A stretch of 64,000 bases of DNA from positions 27,793,958 to 27,857,957 of the forward strand of contig NC_061805.1 in NCBI RefSeq assembly GCF_021462225.1, given 5' to 3'. Source of the DNA: Girardinichthys multiradiatus (Eukaryota > Chordata > Actinopteri > Cyprinodontiformes > Goodeidae). A model generated the notes under the pieces. That model did no database searches. It was not told where the DNA came from and saw only the letters and a program-made list of their open reading frames with translations. Each line of letters begins with the position of its first letter. The stretch's first letter is position 1. The position numbers and the translations under genes are program-made. Below, piece after piece: positions 1 to 12,690 of this stretch.

Positions 1-2607
1 TTGTCTCTGTCTAAAGTCTGTGACCGATCAGGTTTATCCATCTGAAAATTGTCAACAATTATCAGCAAAGTGTGCATTGGATTTTTTCCATACTGCATTC
101 AAGAACAAAAAAAAAAAAAATCATATTCAAACTGCTGTATCAACACCTGTCTAATAGGTTAATAAGATGTGAACAAGGGCATATCAAATCCATTTTACAG
201 AATTAGCAGAATTTTAAGTCATTATTTCTAACGAACAGTCTACATAATTAGATGGCACTCCGCAACTTCTCGTTAGAATTCGTAATCTATGCTCATGTTG
301 AGTAACTCCTTGCTGCCATCGCTTTTCCGTAGTAAGGCAGCAGTTCAGCTGCACTTTAATTTTTCCCCTAAGGTACATAAGGCCAATTACACATTAGTTT
401 TCTCCCTGCATGCTGCATACATTTATAGACCTAAGCGTCATAAACACACACGCAATACACAACTCGAGGCATACCCAAGTTCTTTTACCTCACATCCACA
501 GCACATTACAAACAACAACCGTTCATACTGGCATACTGTACGTGACCCTGCGTATTGAAGTGACCCCTCACAGCAGCCACACATGCATTTGGAGAGGATG
601 AACACAGGCCCTGATTTGGTTTGACTGCACAGTAATGTGCTGGGTTTACATGGCTGTCCAGAGTGCATAACCTTCAGCAACTACATGGAGATAGAAAAAT
701 AAGACTGTCTGTTCTCATATTCTGCTGAGCTGCACAGCCAGACAGGACAGCCCTGTGATATTAAGTAGGGTATCTGTGTTCATGTACATGTGCAATAACA
801 GCTGACTGCCTGTGTCTACAACTTGCAGCATGCGAATAAATATGTGCATTTACTGATACATTAGGAACTTACAAATTAAGAAAATTACTGTGCATGTTCT
901 GCAATAAACCTTATGTAAAATTCAATTACTTGTATTCACTCACGTTAGATTATAAAGAAATAGGTGAATTTGTGCATTTAACATTTATTCCAAAGCAGAA
1001 ATGTTGCTTTGTTGTGAAGTTTTATATCATGTTGCATTTACAATACAGCAAAGCAGTGAATTGTTGACAAAAATGCAATAATCCACCTCCCTCTTTCTAA
1101 AAAATTGTTTGAAACATGGTGAAATTCCCATGTCACATAAAAATAAGGCAAAGAGAGCAGAAATCAGACACATCACAAAGCTTGAGAAAAGCAAGCTTTC
1201 TTCACTCTCCTTTGTTTTACTGTCAAAAGTTTACTTGACTTTCACCTTGCATTAAGACTTTGGAACCCTTGTGGCTTGATCGGTTGGAGGCAAACTAATC
1301 CTCTTTTGCTCTCCCTCTCATCGTTAAACCTTTCCTGAATTACAGTGCTATCCCATTGTGCGTGCCCTGTTTTAAGCTCAGTTAACTCCCTTAAATGTGA
1401 CTGTGTGTGAGTTTTCCATCTACAGTTTTTTTCCCAGATGATGACTGAAGGATGATTTGGCAACACTAATTAGAGTCACCTTTACTTATAGCTAAACACC
1501 AGATATAACAAGGAAAATAAATCTCATTGTTTCTCCTACACAGAAATGCACTTGCAGGTCACTGCATTTCAGAGGAATTAATAATACTGAAAACAACAAT
1601 TTCCTGACGATTAGAGCTAGGACCTTCAGACTAAAGAGGATTTTCAGCTTAACTTTTTAAGATTTAGCTGCAAGACTTATGCTGAGGACAATACTGTAAT
1701 TGAATAAGACATTCGTATAAGGATTACCTCAGCCCAGTTCTAATTCTTTTTATTTAATACCACAAAGAGTTATTTTCATTCAAATGCATAATGGTTGTAA
1801 AGAACAAACTTGAAGCCTGCACACAGTCGATGTTACCATAATGTGCACTGAAAAGTCAAATGAGTAAGCAAATAAAGAGATTCAAACCCTCCCTCTGCAA
1901 ACAGCACCTCATGACTAACATTCTAGTGGCCTAAATGCATCTGTGTAAGTGGTGATTTTACTTGAAGCGTAAATGTTCTGCCTGAAGCACACAGCTTTCC
2001 CTGAAGCTATAAATACACAGAGAAAGTTCCAACTTAACACAGCATCTTGTTACATTTTGCTTTAAGGAGGGGAGAAATGAAGAGGAAATATGAGGGCTAA
2101 AAGAAATATCTTGTGTCCAGTCAGTAGGAATATGCAGTTTTTCAGTGTACTTGGGGAACAAATACTTCAACAGTTCTAAGAGTACATCCAGAGACAGTCT
2201 TCCATTCAGTGCTAATGAAGGAGCAGTGTATCTGGAGGTCACATTAATATGAAAATATGAATCAAGTCGCATATTAGTACCAGCCAGATAAAAATAAAGC
2301 AACACATAGCAAAAACAAATTCATATAAATAAATATCAGCTCATCTGTTACAGACATCTACTAATAGCAAATTTATGCAGCTTTGTTAGACAAGATTAGC
2401 ATGACTGTTATGAGCTCAGATGAAACTAAAAACCAGCTTGTGATAAAGGATAGCTGCTTAAGTGTAACAGCACTGCAAAACAAGTAAAAAAATAGATTTG
2501 GTAACTGATGCATGTTTTTATCTAAAATATTCTTTAAAATGTGGTCATAATCTAAAGTTATTGTGTTATTGAGTTCTGTGTTTATATCTCAATAATATTG
2601 CAGTATA
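1..2607. other. AT-rich intronic DNA, nothing recognised
   Basis: Short open frames only, with no domain, splice or repeat signature. A poly-A run lies near 109-120. Confidence 0.5.
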
Positions 2608-2950
2608 CAGGTCCTTCTCAAAATATTAGCATATTGTGATTCATTATTTTCCATAATGTCATGATGAAAATTTAACATTCATATATTTTAGATTCATTGC
2701 ACACTAACTGAAATATTTCAGGTCTTTTATTGTCTTAATACAGATGATTTTGGCATACAGCTCATGAAAACCCAAAATTCCTATCTCACAAAATTAGCAT
2801 ATCATTAAAAGGGTCTCTAAACGAGCTATGAACCTAATCATCTGAATCAACGAGTTAACTCTAAACACCTGCAAAAGATTCCTGAGGCCTTTAAAACTCC
2901 CAGCCTGGTTCATCACTCAAAACCCCAATCATGGGTAAGACTGCCGACCT
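2608..2950 (+). mobile_element. Truncated Tc1-A left end
   Basis: After a TA (2606-2607) the sequence begins CAGGTCCTTCTCAAAATATT and matches the full Tc1-A copies through the roughly 205-bp terminal inverted repeat, the leader and the first codons of the transposase (ATG GGT AAG ACT GCC GAC). Similarity stops abruptly at about 2950, and no right end is present nearby. A few bases of the inverted repeat are missing near 2640. This is a fragment and cannot encode transposase. Confidence 0.9.
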
Positions 2951-4766
2951 TACCATTCCCTGAGGACTTGAGTGACCTTGCATATGAACTAGTTATCTTG
3001 TCTTCATAGGTCCAAGGTCATTTATCATGGAACAAGAGTATTAGCTAAGTAGTAACCAGTTCAGAGATGGTAGAATATAGGAGTTATCTCTTCAGATTTG
3101 TCTCTACCTGCGAGAATATATGTAGCGTCATTTTTTACCTACAGTAGCCACGGTTTTGGACATTGGGGTAATCTTTTTAGAGGACAGGTCAAAGGGCCTG
3201 GATCAAAAAACATCTGGCGGGATTTTAGCAGAATGAAAATACATTAAACTATGTTTTGTCACAGTTTCGAGGATATTTCAAACCATTTATAATTTGCGTT
3301 TTCTTCCAAAACATTATAGAGTATAAACATCTTTAGTTTTCTGTGCAGCACATATTTATACAAATAGTAAAATATCCCTTGCTCTACTTGGAGTATAGAG
3401 TTCAGTGTTTTGAAAAAATGAGAACTATTACTATTCAAGTACAGTGAGTGTGTAATTGTAAATCTCAGATACAGAAAAAAAAAAAAGCTCCAAAAAATAT
3501 ACCAGCTTGATTAAAAGAAAAACACAGGTGTGATTTTTTTTTTCTTTGATTAAAAGGTCATCAGAAAAGTGCCAGAAAAGAGAAAGGTTTATGTGTAGAC
3601 AGGAGGGGCAGAAGAGACAAGAGACCAAAAAGGGAGGGAGCAAAGTAAAATATAAAAGGACTGGTGAAAGACAGCAAACTCAGAGGGATGTCCACAGCCA
3701 GACAGGATCTAATGATGTTGTCTCAATAAAAGAATCCACAGTGCACTAAGTGCTGGTTGTGATTGAATTTAAACTTGCAAGTCTTTCATTTGGCATCCCA
3801 CGAGTTTCTCTTTTTGAATAATACATGAAAACCAATATCATATAAAAAAGCCTAGCATGTGAGAGATGTATATGTATTCATAAATCAATATTAATTATAA
3901 ACAAATATCTTTCAGTTTTAAATTTTAATATAAAATAGCTTGAATGCAAATTCCAACAACTTTGTGGCTGCAATACATAATTCTCTTAGGTCTGTAAATA
4001 AAAGTACTTGACAAATAGAAAAAATAAAAAGATGAGTTAAAGAAATATTGTAATCTGTGTCTAAAATACTGATTTAGGTGGTTAAAGGACAGCCATACAA
4101 ATACAGAAAAACACTTCCCAAAGATAAGAAACCTCCTGAAATATAACTTCTATAATCTGGATTCTGTAACTGTTACAGTGATGATGTAATCAACTCTAAA
4201 AAGTGCACTCATAATCACAATGCAGGTCTTTTTGCTGCAAGCACACATAATATGCATTTTTTATATACCTGGAATTATCTACATTGGAATCCAGAAGACA
4301 TCTAGAATTTCAAAACAGTGTTAAAGATGAGCACTGGTTTATTTAATGAAATTTGCACTTCAAATAACTAAAGGATTATCATAAAGGCACATAAAATGTT
4401 TAAAATTCGGGTGTGTGAAATTTAGTGTGACCACTACAACATTCTGAATGACCAACACAACCAACTGTAAAATCTTATTATTATTGTCCAACATAACATC
4501 TTGCATGCAGCACAGGCATAAATCACTTCACAGATATGATTTTTAGCCTCAGGGTGTTCATTAATGCAAAGTGCTATGTCTGGATGAATACAGTTGCAAA
4601 TAAGCAGAACAACAATAGTAAGTGACATATTCCACTTAGAAATTATTCTAATTAAAACTACGAATGAGGAACAGAACTAAATACAACCATAGAGACAGTT
4701 AAGTTTAGAGTTAACATTAATATTTTTTAAATTATTGAGTCTTTAATACCTGACCTCAGTAATATG
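2951..4766. other. AT-rich intronic DNA, nothing recognised
   Basis: It contains homopolymer runs near 3475-3485 and 3535-3545, and short open frames without recognisable domains. Confidence 0.45.
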
Positions 4767-4768
4767 TA

Positions 4769-6370
4769 CAGGTCCTTCTCAAAATATTGTGATAAAGTTC
4801 ATTATTTTCCATAATGTCATGATGAAAATTTAACATTCATATATTTTAGATTCATTGCACACTAACTGAAATATTTCAGGTCTTTTATTGTCTTAATACA
4901 GATGATTTTGGCATACAGCTCATGAAAACTCAAAATTCCTATCTCACAAAATTAGCATATCATTAAAAGGGTCTCTAAACGAGCTATGAACCTAATCATC
5001 TGAATCAACGAGTTAACTCTAAACACCTGCAAAAGATTCCTGAGGCCTTTAAAACTCCCAGCCTGGTTCATCACTCAAAACCCCAATCATGGGTAAGACT
5101 GCCGACCTGACTGCTGTCCAGAAGGCCACTATTGACACCCTCAAGCAAGAGGGTAAGACACAGAAAGAAATTTCTGAATGAATAGGCTGTTCCCAGAGTG
5201 CTGTATCAAGGCACCTCAGTGGGAAGTCTGTGGGAGGGAAAAAGTGTGGCAGAAAACGCTGCACAACGAGAAGAGGTGACCGGACCCTGAGGAAGATTGT
5301 GGAGAAGGGCCGATTCCAGACCTTGGGGGACCTGCGGAAGCAGTGGACTGAGTCTGGAGTAGAAACATCCAGAGCCACCGTGCACAGGCGTGTGCAGGAA
5401 ATGGGCTACAGGTGCCGCATTCCCCAGGTCAAGCCACTTTTGAACCAGAAACAGCGGCAGAAGCGCCTGACCTAGGATACGGAGAAGCAGCACTGGACTG
5501 TTGCTCAGTGGTCCAAAGTACTTTTTTCGGATGAAAGCAAATTCTGCATGTCATTCAGAAATCAAGGTGCCAGAGTCTGGAGGAAGACTGGGGAGAAGGA
5601 AATGCCAAAATGCCAGAAGTCCAGTGTCAAGTACCCACAGTCAGTGATGGTCTGGGGTGCCGTGTCAGCTGCTGGTGTTGGTCCACTGTGTTTTATCAAG
5701 GGCAGGGTCAATGCAGCTAGCTATCAGGAGATTTTGGAGCACTTCATGCTTCCATCTGCTGAAAAGCTTTATGGAGATGAAGATTTCATTTTTCAGCACG
5801 ACCTGGCACCTGCTCACAGTGCCAAAACCACTGGTAAATGGTTTACTGACAATGGTATCACTGTGCTCAATTGGCCTGCCAACTCTCCTGACCTGAACCC
5901 CATAGAGAATCTGTGGGATATTGTGAAGAGAACGTTGAGAGACTCAAGACCCAACACTCTGGATGAGCTAAAGGCCGCTATCGAAGCATCCTGGGCCTCC
6001 ATAAGACCTCAGCAGTGCCACAGGCTGATTGCCTCCATGCCACGCCGCATTGAAGCAGTCATTTCTGCCAAAGGATTCCCGACCAAGTATTGAGTGCATA
6101 ATTGTACATGATTATTTGAAGGTTGACGTTTTTTGTATTAAAAACACTTTTCTTTTATTGGTCGGATGAAATATGCTAATATAGTGAGATAGGAATTTTG
6201 GGTTTTCATGAGCTGTATGCCAAAATCATCCGTATTAAGACAATAAAAGACCTGAAATATTTCAGTTAGTGTGCAATGAATCTAAAATATATGAATGTTA
6301 AATTTTAATCATGACATTATGGACAATAATGAACTTTATCACAATATGCTAATATTTTGAGAAGGACCTG
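4769..6370 (+). mobile_element. Tc1-A copy 1, complete element
   Basis: Tc1/mariner element of about 1.6 kb flanked by TA (4767-4768 and 6371-6372). Both ends carry the long inverted repeat (CAGGTCC... and ...GGACCTG) with the inner repeat at about 4945-4960 and 6170-6210. The left repeat has lost about 8 bp (AGCATATT) just inside the tip. It lies antisense to grid2 within intron 1. Confidence 0.95.
5089..6093 (+). pseudogene. Tc1-A transposase, two premature stops
   Basis: The reading frame keeps the full family length (335 codons including stop) from ATG 5089 to TGA 6091-6093, but has an in-frame TGA at codon 31 (5179-5181) and a TAG at codon 129 (5473-5475, replacing the Trp of TWATEKQ). 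Domains in order: a paired-like helix-turn-helix DNA-binding region (about residues 1-110, with the basic GRKRCTTRR motif) and a DDE catalytic core with FSDESKF, FQHDLAPAHS and NPIENLWD. All three catalytic acids remain, and the VKPLLNQKQRQKRL linker is present. It cannot make a full transposase. Confidence 0.93.
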
Positions 6371-6372
6371 TA

Positions 6373-6775
6373 TGTTAAAATCTAGCTATATAGCTATACT
6401 TTGCTGACATTCAATACATTAGTTCATTTATTTTAGTAACTCAGTTCACCAAGTGAAGCACATCATATAGATTAATGAGACACTGATGTTTTCAAGCCTT
6501 TGTTTCTGTTAATTATGTTTTTTTCATTTACAACTAATGAAATCATGACATTTAGGATTAGAATATTACATCTGACCAATAAAGAAAAAAACATTTTTAA
6601 TACAGAAATGTGGACTTGATGAAACTTAGCTTTAATACCTGCTTAAAGGTTATTTTCAAAAGGTACCTTTAATCTGACAATTGAGCCTCAACGGAAAGCA
6701 CATTCCAATTCATTGAATATGACCGTACACTTACATGTTAGGTGAATTGGAATAATTGTTACAAAGACCAGTCAC
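6373..6775. other. Intronic spacer, nothing recognised
   Basis: AT-rich sequence between Tc1-A copy 1 and the first BEL/Pao-like segment. No coding or repeat signature is seen. Confidence 0.4.
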
Positions 6776-6779
6776 ATGC

Positions 6780-6840
6780 GCCTGCGCCACTCAGAACTTT
6801 CTAGCAGAAGGCGGGACTGTAAACCGGAGCAACTGAATCC
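6780..6840 (+). repeat. Putative left LTR remnant of the BEL/Pao element
   Basis: It shares CACTCAGAACTT, TAGCAGAAG and GTAAACCGGAGC, in order and spacing, with 12825-12886. Only this short stretch is convincingly shared. Confidence 0.55.
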
Positions 6841-6908
6841 TTCCCCACTCTGAGCGCCATATCATACACCTGCAGTACAACTTACCACATACCGAGTAGC
6901 CCAAAAAG

Positions 6909-7860
6909 ATGCTTACAGGGGTCATAAAACCGACAATACCATATTTTGTCACAAAACATCCCAGTGAATTTACTTGCCTGAAAATTGCACCTAACAACTT
7001 ATTACCTCCTGATGCCATTGAACTATTCAAGTACCAAATCCTCATGGATCACTTGGGTAGCCGACTCCTTTCTGAACTTTCCCTTTCCCAACTCCAACAC
7101 AATGGCTACCCTGAACGAGAGATATGGACAGCCCCGTAAGCTCGCCCTCAAGATAACTGCCAGTGTGATGGATTCATCAGATATAAAGAGGGGATACAGA
7201 AGCATTTGAAATATTTGCCTTGCAGATCCAATCTCTTGTGGGCATGCTTAACACATGCCTAAGGTGAAGCAGAGTTACGATGCAGGTCACATGTAGAATG
7301 ACTCCTGACCAAGTTACCAGCTGAGATGAGGTCAGGGTTCCGGCGTCACTTGGGTCGCTATCCTGGAACTGTATACACACTCACTGATCTGTCTGAATGG
7401 CTCCAGTATGGCTCCAGCAAAAATCAGACTTCAAGCAAGAGGTGAAATTATCAGCGTGCTCAACCACCATACTACATGGAGTTAATGAAGAATCTACGAA
7501 CCAAATGTCTCAGTCATTCACATCTAATATAGTTCAGTAGCCTAAGAAGAAAGCCTTATTAAGAGCGTTCTGTCCCAATTGCAACAAGGACAAGTATTAC
7601 CTCAGTCAGTGTACCACCTTTAAAGCCTTTAACAAGAATCAGATGAATGTCTGGATCAAGATAAATTGTCGTTTATGGTGCAGTGTGTGCACACATCAAG
7701 CCTTGCAGTGTACACTCAAGAAACTATGCAGCATCTGCAATGGAAAACACCTCCAGATTTTACATGAGGTCAACTCCAAGGGAAAGAAGGATTCACTCCA
7801 ACCATGTTCAACTACTGAAACTTTATATCTGGATTAGCATAATGACTGCAAACGAATTTT
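6909..7860 (+). pseudogene. BEL/Pao gag remnant with zinc-knuckle region
   Basis: Different frames give ATLNERYGQPRKLAL and SVMDSSDIKRG (about 7100-7195), typical of BEL capsid regions. Further on, a cysteine/histidine-rich stretch with CNKDKYYLSQC (about 7578-7612) and CSVCTHQALQC and CSICNGKHLQILHEVN (7680-7780) matches the nucleic-acid-binding knuckles that precede the BEL protease. Frames shift several times, so no gag protein can be made. Confidence 0.7.
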
Positions 7861-7884
7861 CCTGAAAGTAATAAGAGTTTTGGT

Positions 7885-8060
7885 TCGCCACCAAGAAAAA
7901 ACCTTTCGACACCTACAAAGTACTGGATGATGGATCTAAAAGAACCATCCTGCTTGCCACAGCTGCGCTTAAGCTTGGCCTACAAGGTGAAGATGAGGGC
8001 TTAGCACTGAAAACAATTCGCCAGGATCCTCCATTTCCTTCCAGTTATTTCCTGCCTGTC
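7885..8060 (+). pseudogene. BEL/Pao aspartic protease remnant
   Basis: The frame reads KVLDDGSKRTILLATAALKL, then GLQGEDEGLALKTIRQD. This fits the region around the second half of the BEL retropepsin active site (DDGS followed by a hydrophobic helix). Stops follow at once. It sits between the gag knuckles and the RT remnant, as expected. Confidence 0.6.
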
Positions 8061-8386
8061 AGCCAAAGAAGAACTTTCAGGTAAAGCAGCCTTCACTGCT
8101 GAACGTCTTGGACTGGCCAATCATTCCCATCCTGCCACACTGCTGAGCAGATAGAAACAGTCTCAGTCCTTCAGAGAAATGTTGAAAGACTATGGCAACT
8201 TGACGCCCTTCCTTATCGCTGTGAGAAGCAGGTCACAAGATCTAGAGAGGATCAGGAAGTTATCAGCCTGTTAGAGGCCAAAACAACCAGAGTAGAAGTG
8301 AACAGGGTCTTCTGTTATGCTACACCATTGCTCCGTAGGAAGGATTTTCCCTGCCTCAAGGCCCCCAAGGAAGCTGTCTCCAGAGT

Positions 8387-8690
8387 ATGGAGAGATATCT
8401 TGCTAAAAACCCTGACAAGGCAGCTGCATATAATACAGAAGTGAAGAAACTGGTAACTACCAACGTTGTACCTAAACTTTCCTCAGAGACCACTCCCACT
8501 GGTCAGAGTTGGTACATAACTCATTTCATGGTAAACCACAACGGTAAAGACAAAACAGTATTTAACTGCTCCTATAGATACAAAGGTCTCAACATCAATG
8601 AATGTTGGCTGGTCTAACCTTAAGTCGTTATCTCCTAGGTGTGCTCCTTCGCTTCAGAGAGAACAGTGTGGCAATAAGTGGAGACATGTG
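8387..8690 (+). pseudogene. BEL/Pao reverse transcriptase, 5' part before the Tc1-B insertion
   Basis: An open stretch of 76 codons (8387-8617) reads PDKAAAYNTEVKKLV, then SWYITHFMVNHNGKDKTVFNCS, the BEL RT fingers region. After a frameshift, LLGVLLRFRENSVAISGDM (8630-8688) follows, which is the strand leading to the first catalytic aspartate. The coding similarity then stops at the Tc1-B boundary and resumes at about 9978. Confidence 0.75.
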
Positions 8691-9972
8691 GAATTATATA
8701 CTGAACAGAAAAGTGTGAAACAACTGAAAATATGTCTTATATTCTAGGTTCTTCAAAGTAGCCACCTTTTGCTTTGATTACTGCTCCGCACACTCTTGGC
8801 ATTCTGTTGATGAGCTTCAAGAGGTAGTCACCTGAAATGGTTTTCCAACAGTCTTGAAGGAGTTCCCAGAGATGCTTAGCACTTGTTGGACCTTTTGCCT
8901 TCACTCTGCGGTCCAGCTCACCCCAAACCATCTCTATTGGGTTCAGGTCTGGTGACTGTGGAGGCCAGGTCATCTGGCGCAGCACCCCATCATAGCCCTT
9001 ACACAGCCTGGAGGTGTGTTGGGGATCATTGTGCTGTTGAAAAATAAATGATGGTCCAACTAAATGCAAACATGGAATAGCATGCCGCTGCAAGATGCTG
9101 TGGTAGCCATGCTGGTTCAGTATGCCTTCAATTTTGAATAAGTCCCCAACAGTGTCACCAGTAAAGCACCCCCCACACCATCACACCTCCTCCTCCATGC
9201 TTCACGGTGGGAACCAGGCATTTAGAGTCCATCCGTTCACCTCTTCTGCGCCACACAAAGTCACGGCGGTTGGAACCAAAGATCTCAAACTTGGACTCAT
9301 CAGGCCAAAGCACAGATTTCCACTGGTCTAATGTCCATTCCTTGTGTTCTTTAACCCAAACAAGTCTCTTCTTCTTGTTGCCTGTCCTCAGCAGTGGTTT
9401 CCTAGCAGCTATTTTACCATGAAGGCCTGATTCACACAGTCTCCTCTTAACAGTTGTTCTAGAGATGTGTCTGCTGCTAGAACTCTGTGTGGCATTGACT
9501 TGTTCTCTAATCTGAGCTGCTGTTAACATGCGATTTCTGAGGCTGGTGACTCGGATGAACTTATTGTCCACAGCAGAGGTGACTCTTGGTCTTCCTTTCC
9601 TGGGGCGGTCCTCATGTGAGCCAGTTTCTTTGTAGCGCTTGATGGTTTTTGCGACTGCACTTGGGGACACTTTCAAAGCTTTCCCAATTGTTTGGACTGA
9701 CTGACCTTCATTTCTTAAAGTAATGACGGCCACTCGTTTTTCTTTACTTAGCGGCTTTTTTCATGCCATAATACAAAAAGGTGGTTACTTTAAAGAACCT
9801 AGAATATAAGACATATTTTCAGTTGTTTCTCACTATTTTGTTCAGTATATAATTCCACATGTGTTAATTCATAGTTTTGATGGCTTCACTGTGAAGCTAC
9901 AATATTCATAGTCATGAAAATAAAGAAAACTCTTTGAATGAGAATGTGTGTCCAAACCTTTGGTCTGTACTG
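8684..9972 (-). mobile_element. Tc1-B copy 1, inserted in the BEL/Pao RT; one end deleted
   Basis: Minus-strand Tc1 family distinct from Tc1-A. The right-hand end is complete (TTTGGTCTGTACTG, then TA at 9973-9974). The left-hand end starts inside the element at ACATGTGGAATTATATACTG, so about 110 bp of that terminal repeat are missing compared with the copy at 55268-56874. Since one end is gone, it could not be mobilised. Confidence 0.9.
8737..9763 (-). pseudogene. Tc1-B transposase, frameshifted
   Basis: Read on the minus strand, 9733-9155 gives a good N-terminal two-thirds: helix-turn-helix (KVSPSAVAKTIKRY), a GRPR motif (PRKGRPRVTS), and the first catalytic block LWPDESKFEIFGSN. The frame is lost near 9160 and resumes at 9093 with FIFQQHNDPQHTSRLC and PDLNPIEMVWGEL. 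In the second block, the usual aspartate of QQDNDPKHTS (seen in the copy at 56400) is His here. No clean start codon remains upstream of 9733, so it is non-functional. Confidence 0.9.
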
Positions 9973-9977
9973 TATGT

Positions 9978-11100
9978 GGCATGTTCCACCAGGTCCTGCT
10001 CTTGCCAGAAGACAAGCCACTGCTACACTTCGTTTGGCGTGACATGAAGATCATGCACCTGAGATTATGAGTGGCAAGTACTCCGGCTACTTGTACGCCA
10101 TGCTGCGCATCATTTGCTCTACAGAGAAATGTGACACCAAACACCCTACCAGAGGACAACATGAGATTCAACGTGGAAATGTTTTTCTATGTAGATAGCT
10201 GTCTACAGAGGTTTTCATCCATTCAGGAAGCACACAAACTGCTCAATAAGTTAAGAGACCTTCTAGCTTCAGGAGGATTTAACATACGGCAGTGGCCCGG
10301 CAATGAACCAGACGTGGTAAGTCGCCTCGCCTACCGACAGAAGCCAGATCTGCCAAGCTGGAACTTGCAAGAAAGAGTCAGAGCAACAGAAAACACTCTG
10401 GGCTTATGTTGGTCCTGTGACATAGACACTTTAGGGTTTAAGCACAGACCTGTGTCCTACAATGCCCCCACAATAAGGAACATTTTCTGTGTGTTGGCAT
10501 CACAATATAATCCTCTTGGAGTCGTTTTACCATTTTACCATTTACCACCCGAGCCAATGATATAGTCCAAAAACTGTGGGACAAGCATCGGGACTGGGAT
10601 GACCCCATGCTCCCCGAACACCCCCTACAAGCCTGGACAGAGTGGGAGTCAGAAGTAAAGCACAAGTGAATTTACCCAGATGCTACATGCCATCCACAAT
10701 GGACCATGGTCAAATGATCCACACCATCCATGTCTTCTCTGATGCCTCAGAGAAATCCCTATGAATCTGTTGGGTACTTTCAGTCCACAGACCCTGGTGG
10801 TAAGGTACACATAGGCTTTCTTTTAGCAAGTAGCTCCATGGAAACAGCACTCCATGCCCAGCTGGACCTCTGTGCAGCCTTGACAGGGGCCCACCTGGCA
10901 AAGCTCCTTCTAAATGAGCTCACTCTACCCATCCAAGAAGTCACCGGCTGGATAGACTCAACAACCGTCCTCCATTGGCAGCACTGTGAATATTGTCACT
11001 TGAAAGTATTTGTGGGTACCAGAGTGACAGACATCCAAGAGCTAACCAACCTGAAATCATGGAGATATGTTGAACCCTGCAGATGATCTCACAAGAGGTA
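9978..11100 (+). pseudogene. BEL/Pao RT palm and RNase H remnant
   Basis: It resumes directly after the Tc1-B right end with MFHQVLLLPEDKPLLHFVWRD (9979-10041), the RT segment following the first catalytic Asp. The catalytic box at about 10180 reads FYVDSCLQ, where BEL elements have YVDD, so the second aspartate is Ser. LLASGGFNIRQWPGNEPDV follows. Stop-ridden connection and RNase H remnants (about 10560-11100) include NPADDLTRG at about 11073. Several frames are needed to follow it. Confidence 0.75.
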
Positions 11101-11399
11101 GAGCTTTGGAAGAGCTAATTAAACGCAACCGGTGGCTCCATGGACCACAGTTTTTTGTTGCTGTCTGCAAGAGAATGGCCATCTATCCTCTCTGAACCTA
11201 CTAGACAAGATGACGAAGAGTTAAGAAAGACTGCCTTCTGTGGACTAACTATCCCATTACCACCTGCAATAGCTGGATGTAAGTACACCAGCTGGCAGGA
11301 GTTGTGAAAAGCAGCAGAACAAGTGCTTCATGGTCCGGCAAGCCAAACTGATCCCATTCCTGCCAAAACCTTTCAAGGAGCAGAGCTTCTAGTGCTAAA

Positions 11400-12690
11400 G
11401 AGAGTCCAGATAGATTGCTTTCCAGAAGACCATCATTACCTGAGGACTGTTAAACTAAACTTCCCCAAGCGGTCGATTACCCTGCCTCTCTCCTGAGTTT
11501 GACAAGTCTGCTCATCTCATCCGGGTTGAAGGACAGTTAAGATATATAGACCATGATGCAGACACAATTCACCCTATAGTCCTGGATCACAGTCCCAAAA
11601 CACCAGACTACTAAAAAAGGACTATGACATCTGCGTCTGCCACTGTGGTCTACAGCGAGTGGTTGCAGAGCTCTGCTCTGCATATTCTGGATCCTTAGAG
11701 GCAGAGAGGCAGTACTCAAGCATTAGAGGACATGTCTGGAATGCTGTAAATAAAAGTCAAAGCCAGCCTACCAGAAAATGATGGATCTTCCACCACCCCG
11801 ACTCTGGCTGATTAAACCACCATTCCATTCAGCTGGGAAGGACTGCTTCAGTCCATTTTTGATCAAGGTGGGGTGCCATGATGAGAAGAGGAGGGGTCCG
11901 CTATTGAAATGCCTGAAAACCAGAGTTGTGCATCTGTAGATCCTGAAATCGACGGACAGTGATTACTTCCTCATGGCCTTCAGAAGGTTCACTTCCCGCC
12001 GTTGTCAGCCGGCAGAACTTTATTCTGATCAAGGCACAAGCTTCCGTGGTGGTGAAACTGAGCTCAAAGATGCCTACAATAAACTCAGACAAAACCTATA
12101 ACAACTCCTGCCAAACAACAGATACGCTTATACTTCAACCGTCCTGCTGCTCCCCATTTTGGTGGAGCGTGGGAGCGGGATATCTGCTCAGTTAAGACAG
12201 CTCTTTAGTGCACACTGGGATTCGAGACTGTCACAGAGGAAGTCCTCCAGACTGTGCTCACTGAAACTGAAGCCATATTGAACTCTAAGCCCCTAGAATA
12301 TGTTTCCGCTGAGCTAAGCTGGTAATGCCAAGGCCGATCTAGCAGATCCAGATCCAGTTACGCGGAACTGCCTTTTGATGGGGCAGCCAGATGGCTCCCT
12401 ACCCCAAGTCGTTTATCCGGAATCTAAGCTGCTGAGCAAGAGGAGATGGAGGTATTGCCAGGTACTGGCAGACAGATTCTGAGAAACATTTCTCAAATAT
12501 TACTTGCTCAGAGAGCAAACCAGAGGAAAGTGGCAAAATCCTTCTCCAAATGTGGTGGCCGGCATGATGGTGATGCTGATGGACCTGCAACTACCACAGC
12601 AAAGTGACCAAGGTCTTCCCAAGTACTGATGGACGAGTCAGGATAGCTAAAGTGCAGATAAAGGATAGTGTGTACACAAGACCTATTACT
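11400..12690 (+). pseudogene. BEL/Pao integrase remnant
   Basis: Recognisable blocks across frames: LLKKDYDICVCHCGLQRVVAELC (about 11608-11675, zinc-binding HHCC region), ELYSDQGTSFRGGETELKDAYN (about 12015-12080, the second catalytic Asp block of the DDE core), ADPDPVTRNCLLMGQPDGSL (about 12345-12400) and PQVVYPESKLLSKRRWRY (about 12402-12455, C-terminal region). Many stops intervene. The order agrees with BEL/Pao pol (PR-RT-RH-IN). Confidence 0.75.

Noticed and set aside
438..680. Small cysteine-rich frame at the left edge
   Set aside because: No signal peptide or conserved spacing, and no splice sites; within the expected number of chance frames.
5049..5378. 109-codon minus-strand frames repeated at 5049, 30269, 39482 (plus), 45899 and 52410
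   Set aside because: They are shadows on the opposite strand of the Tc1-A transposase and recur only because the element does.
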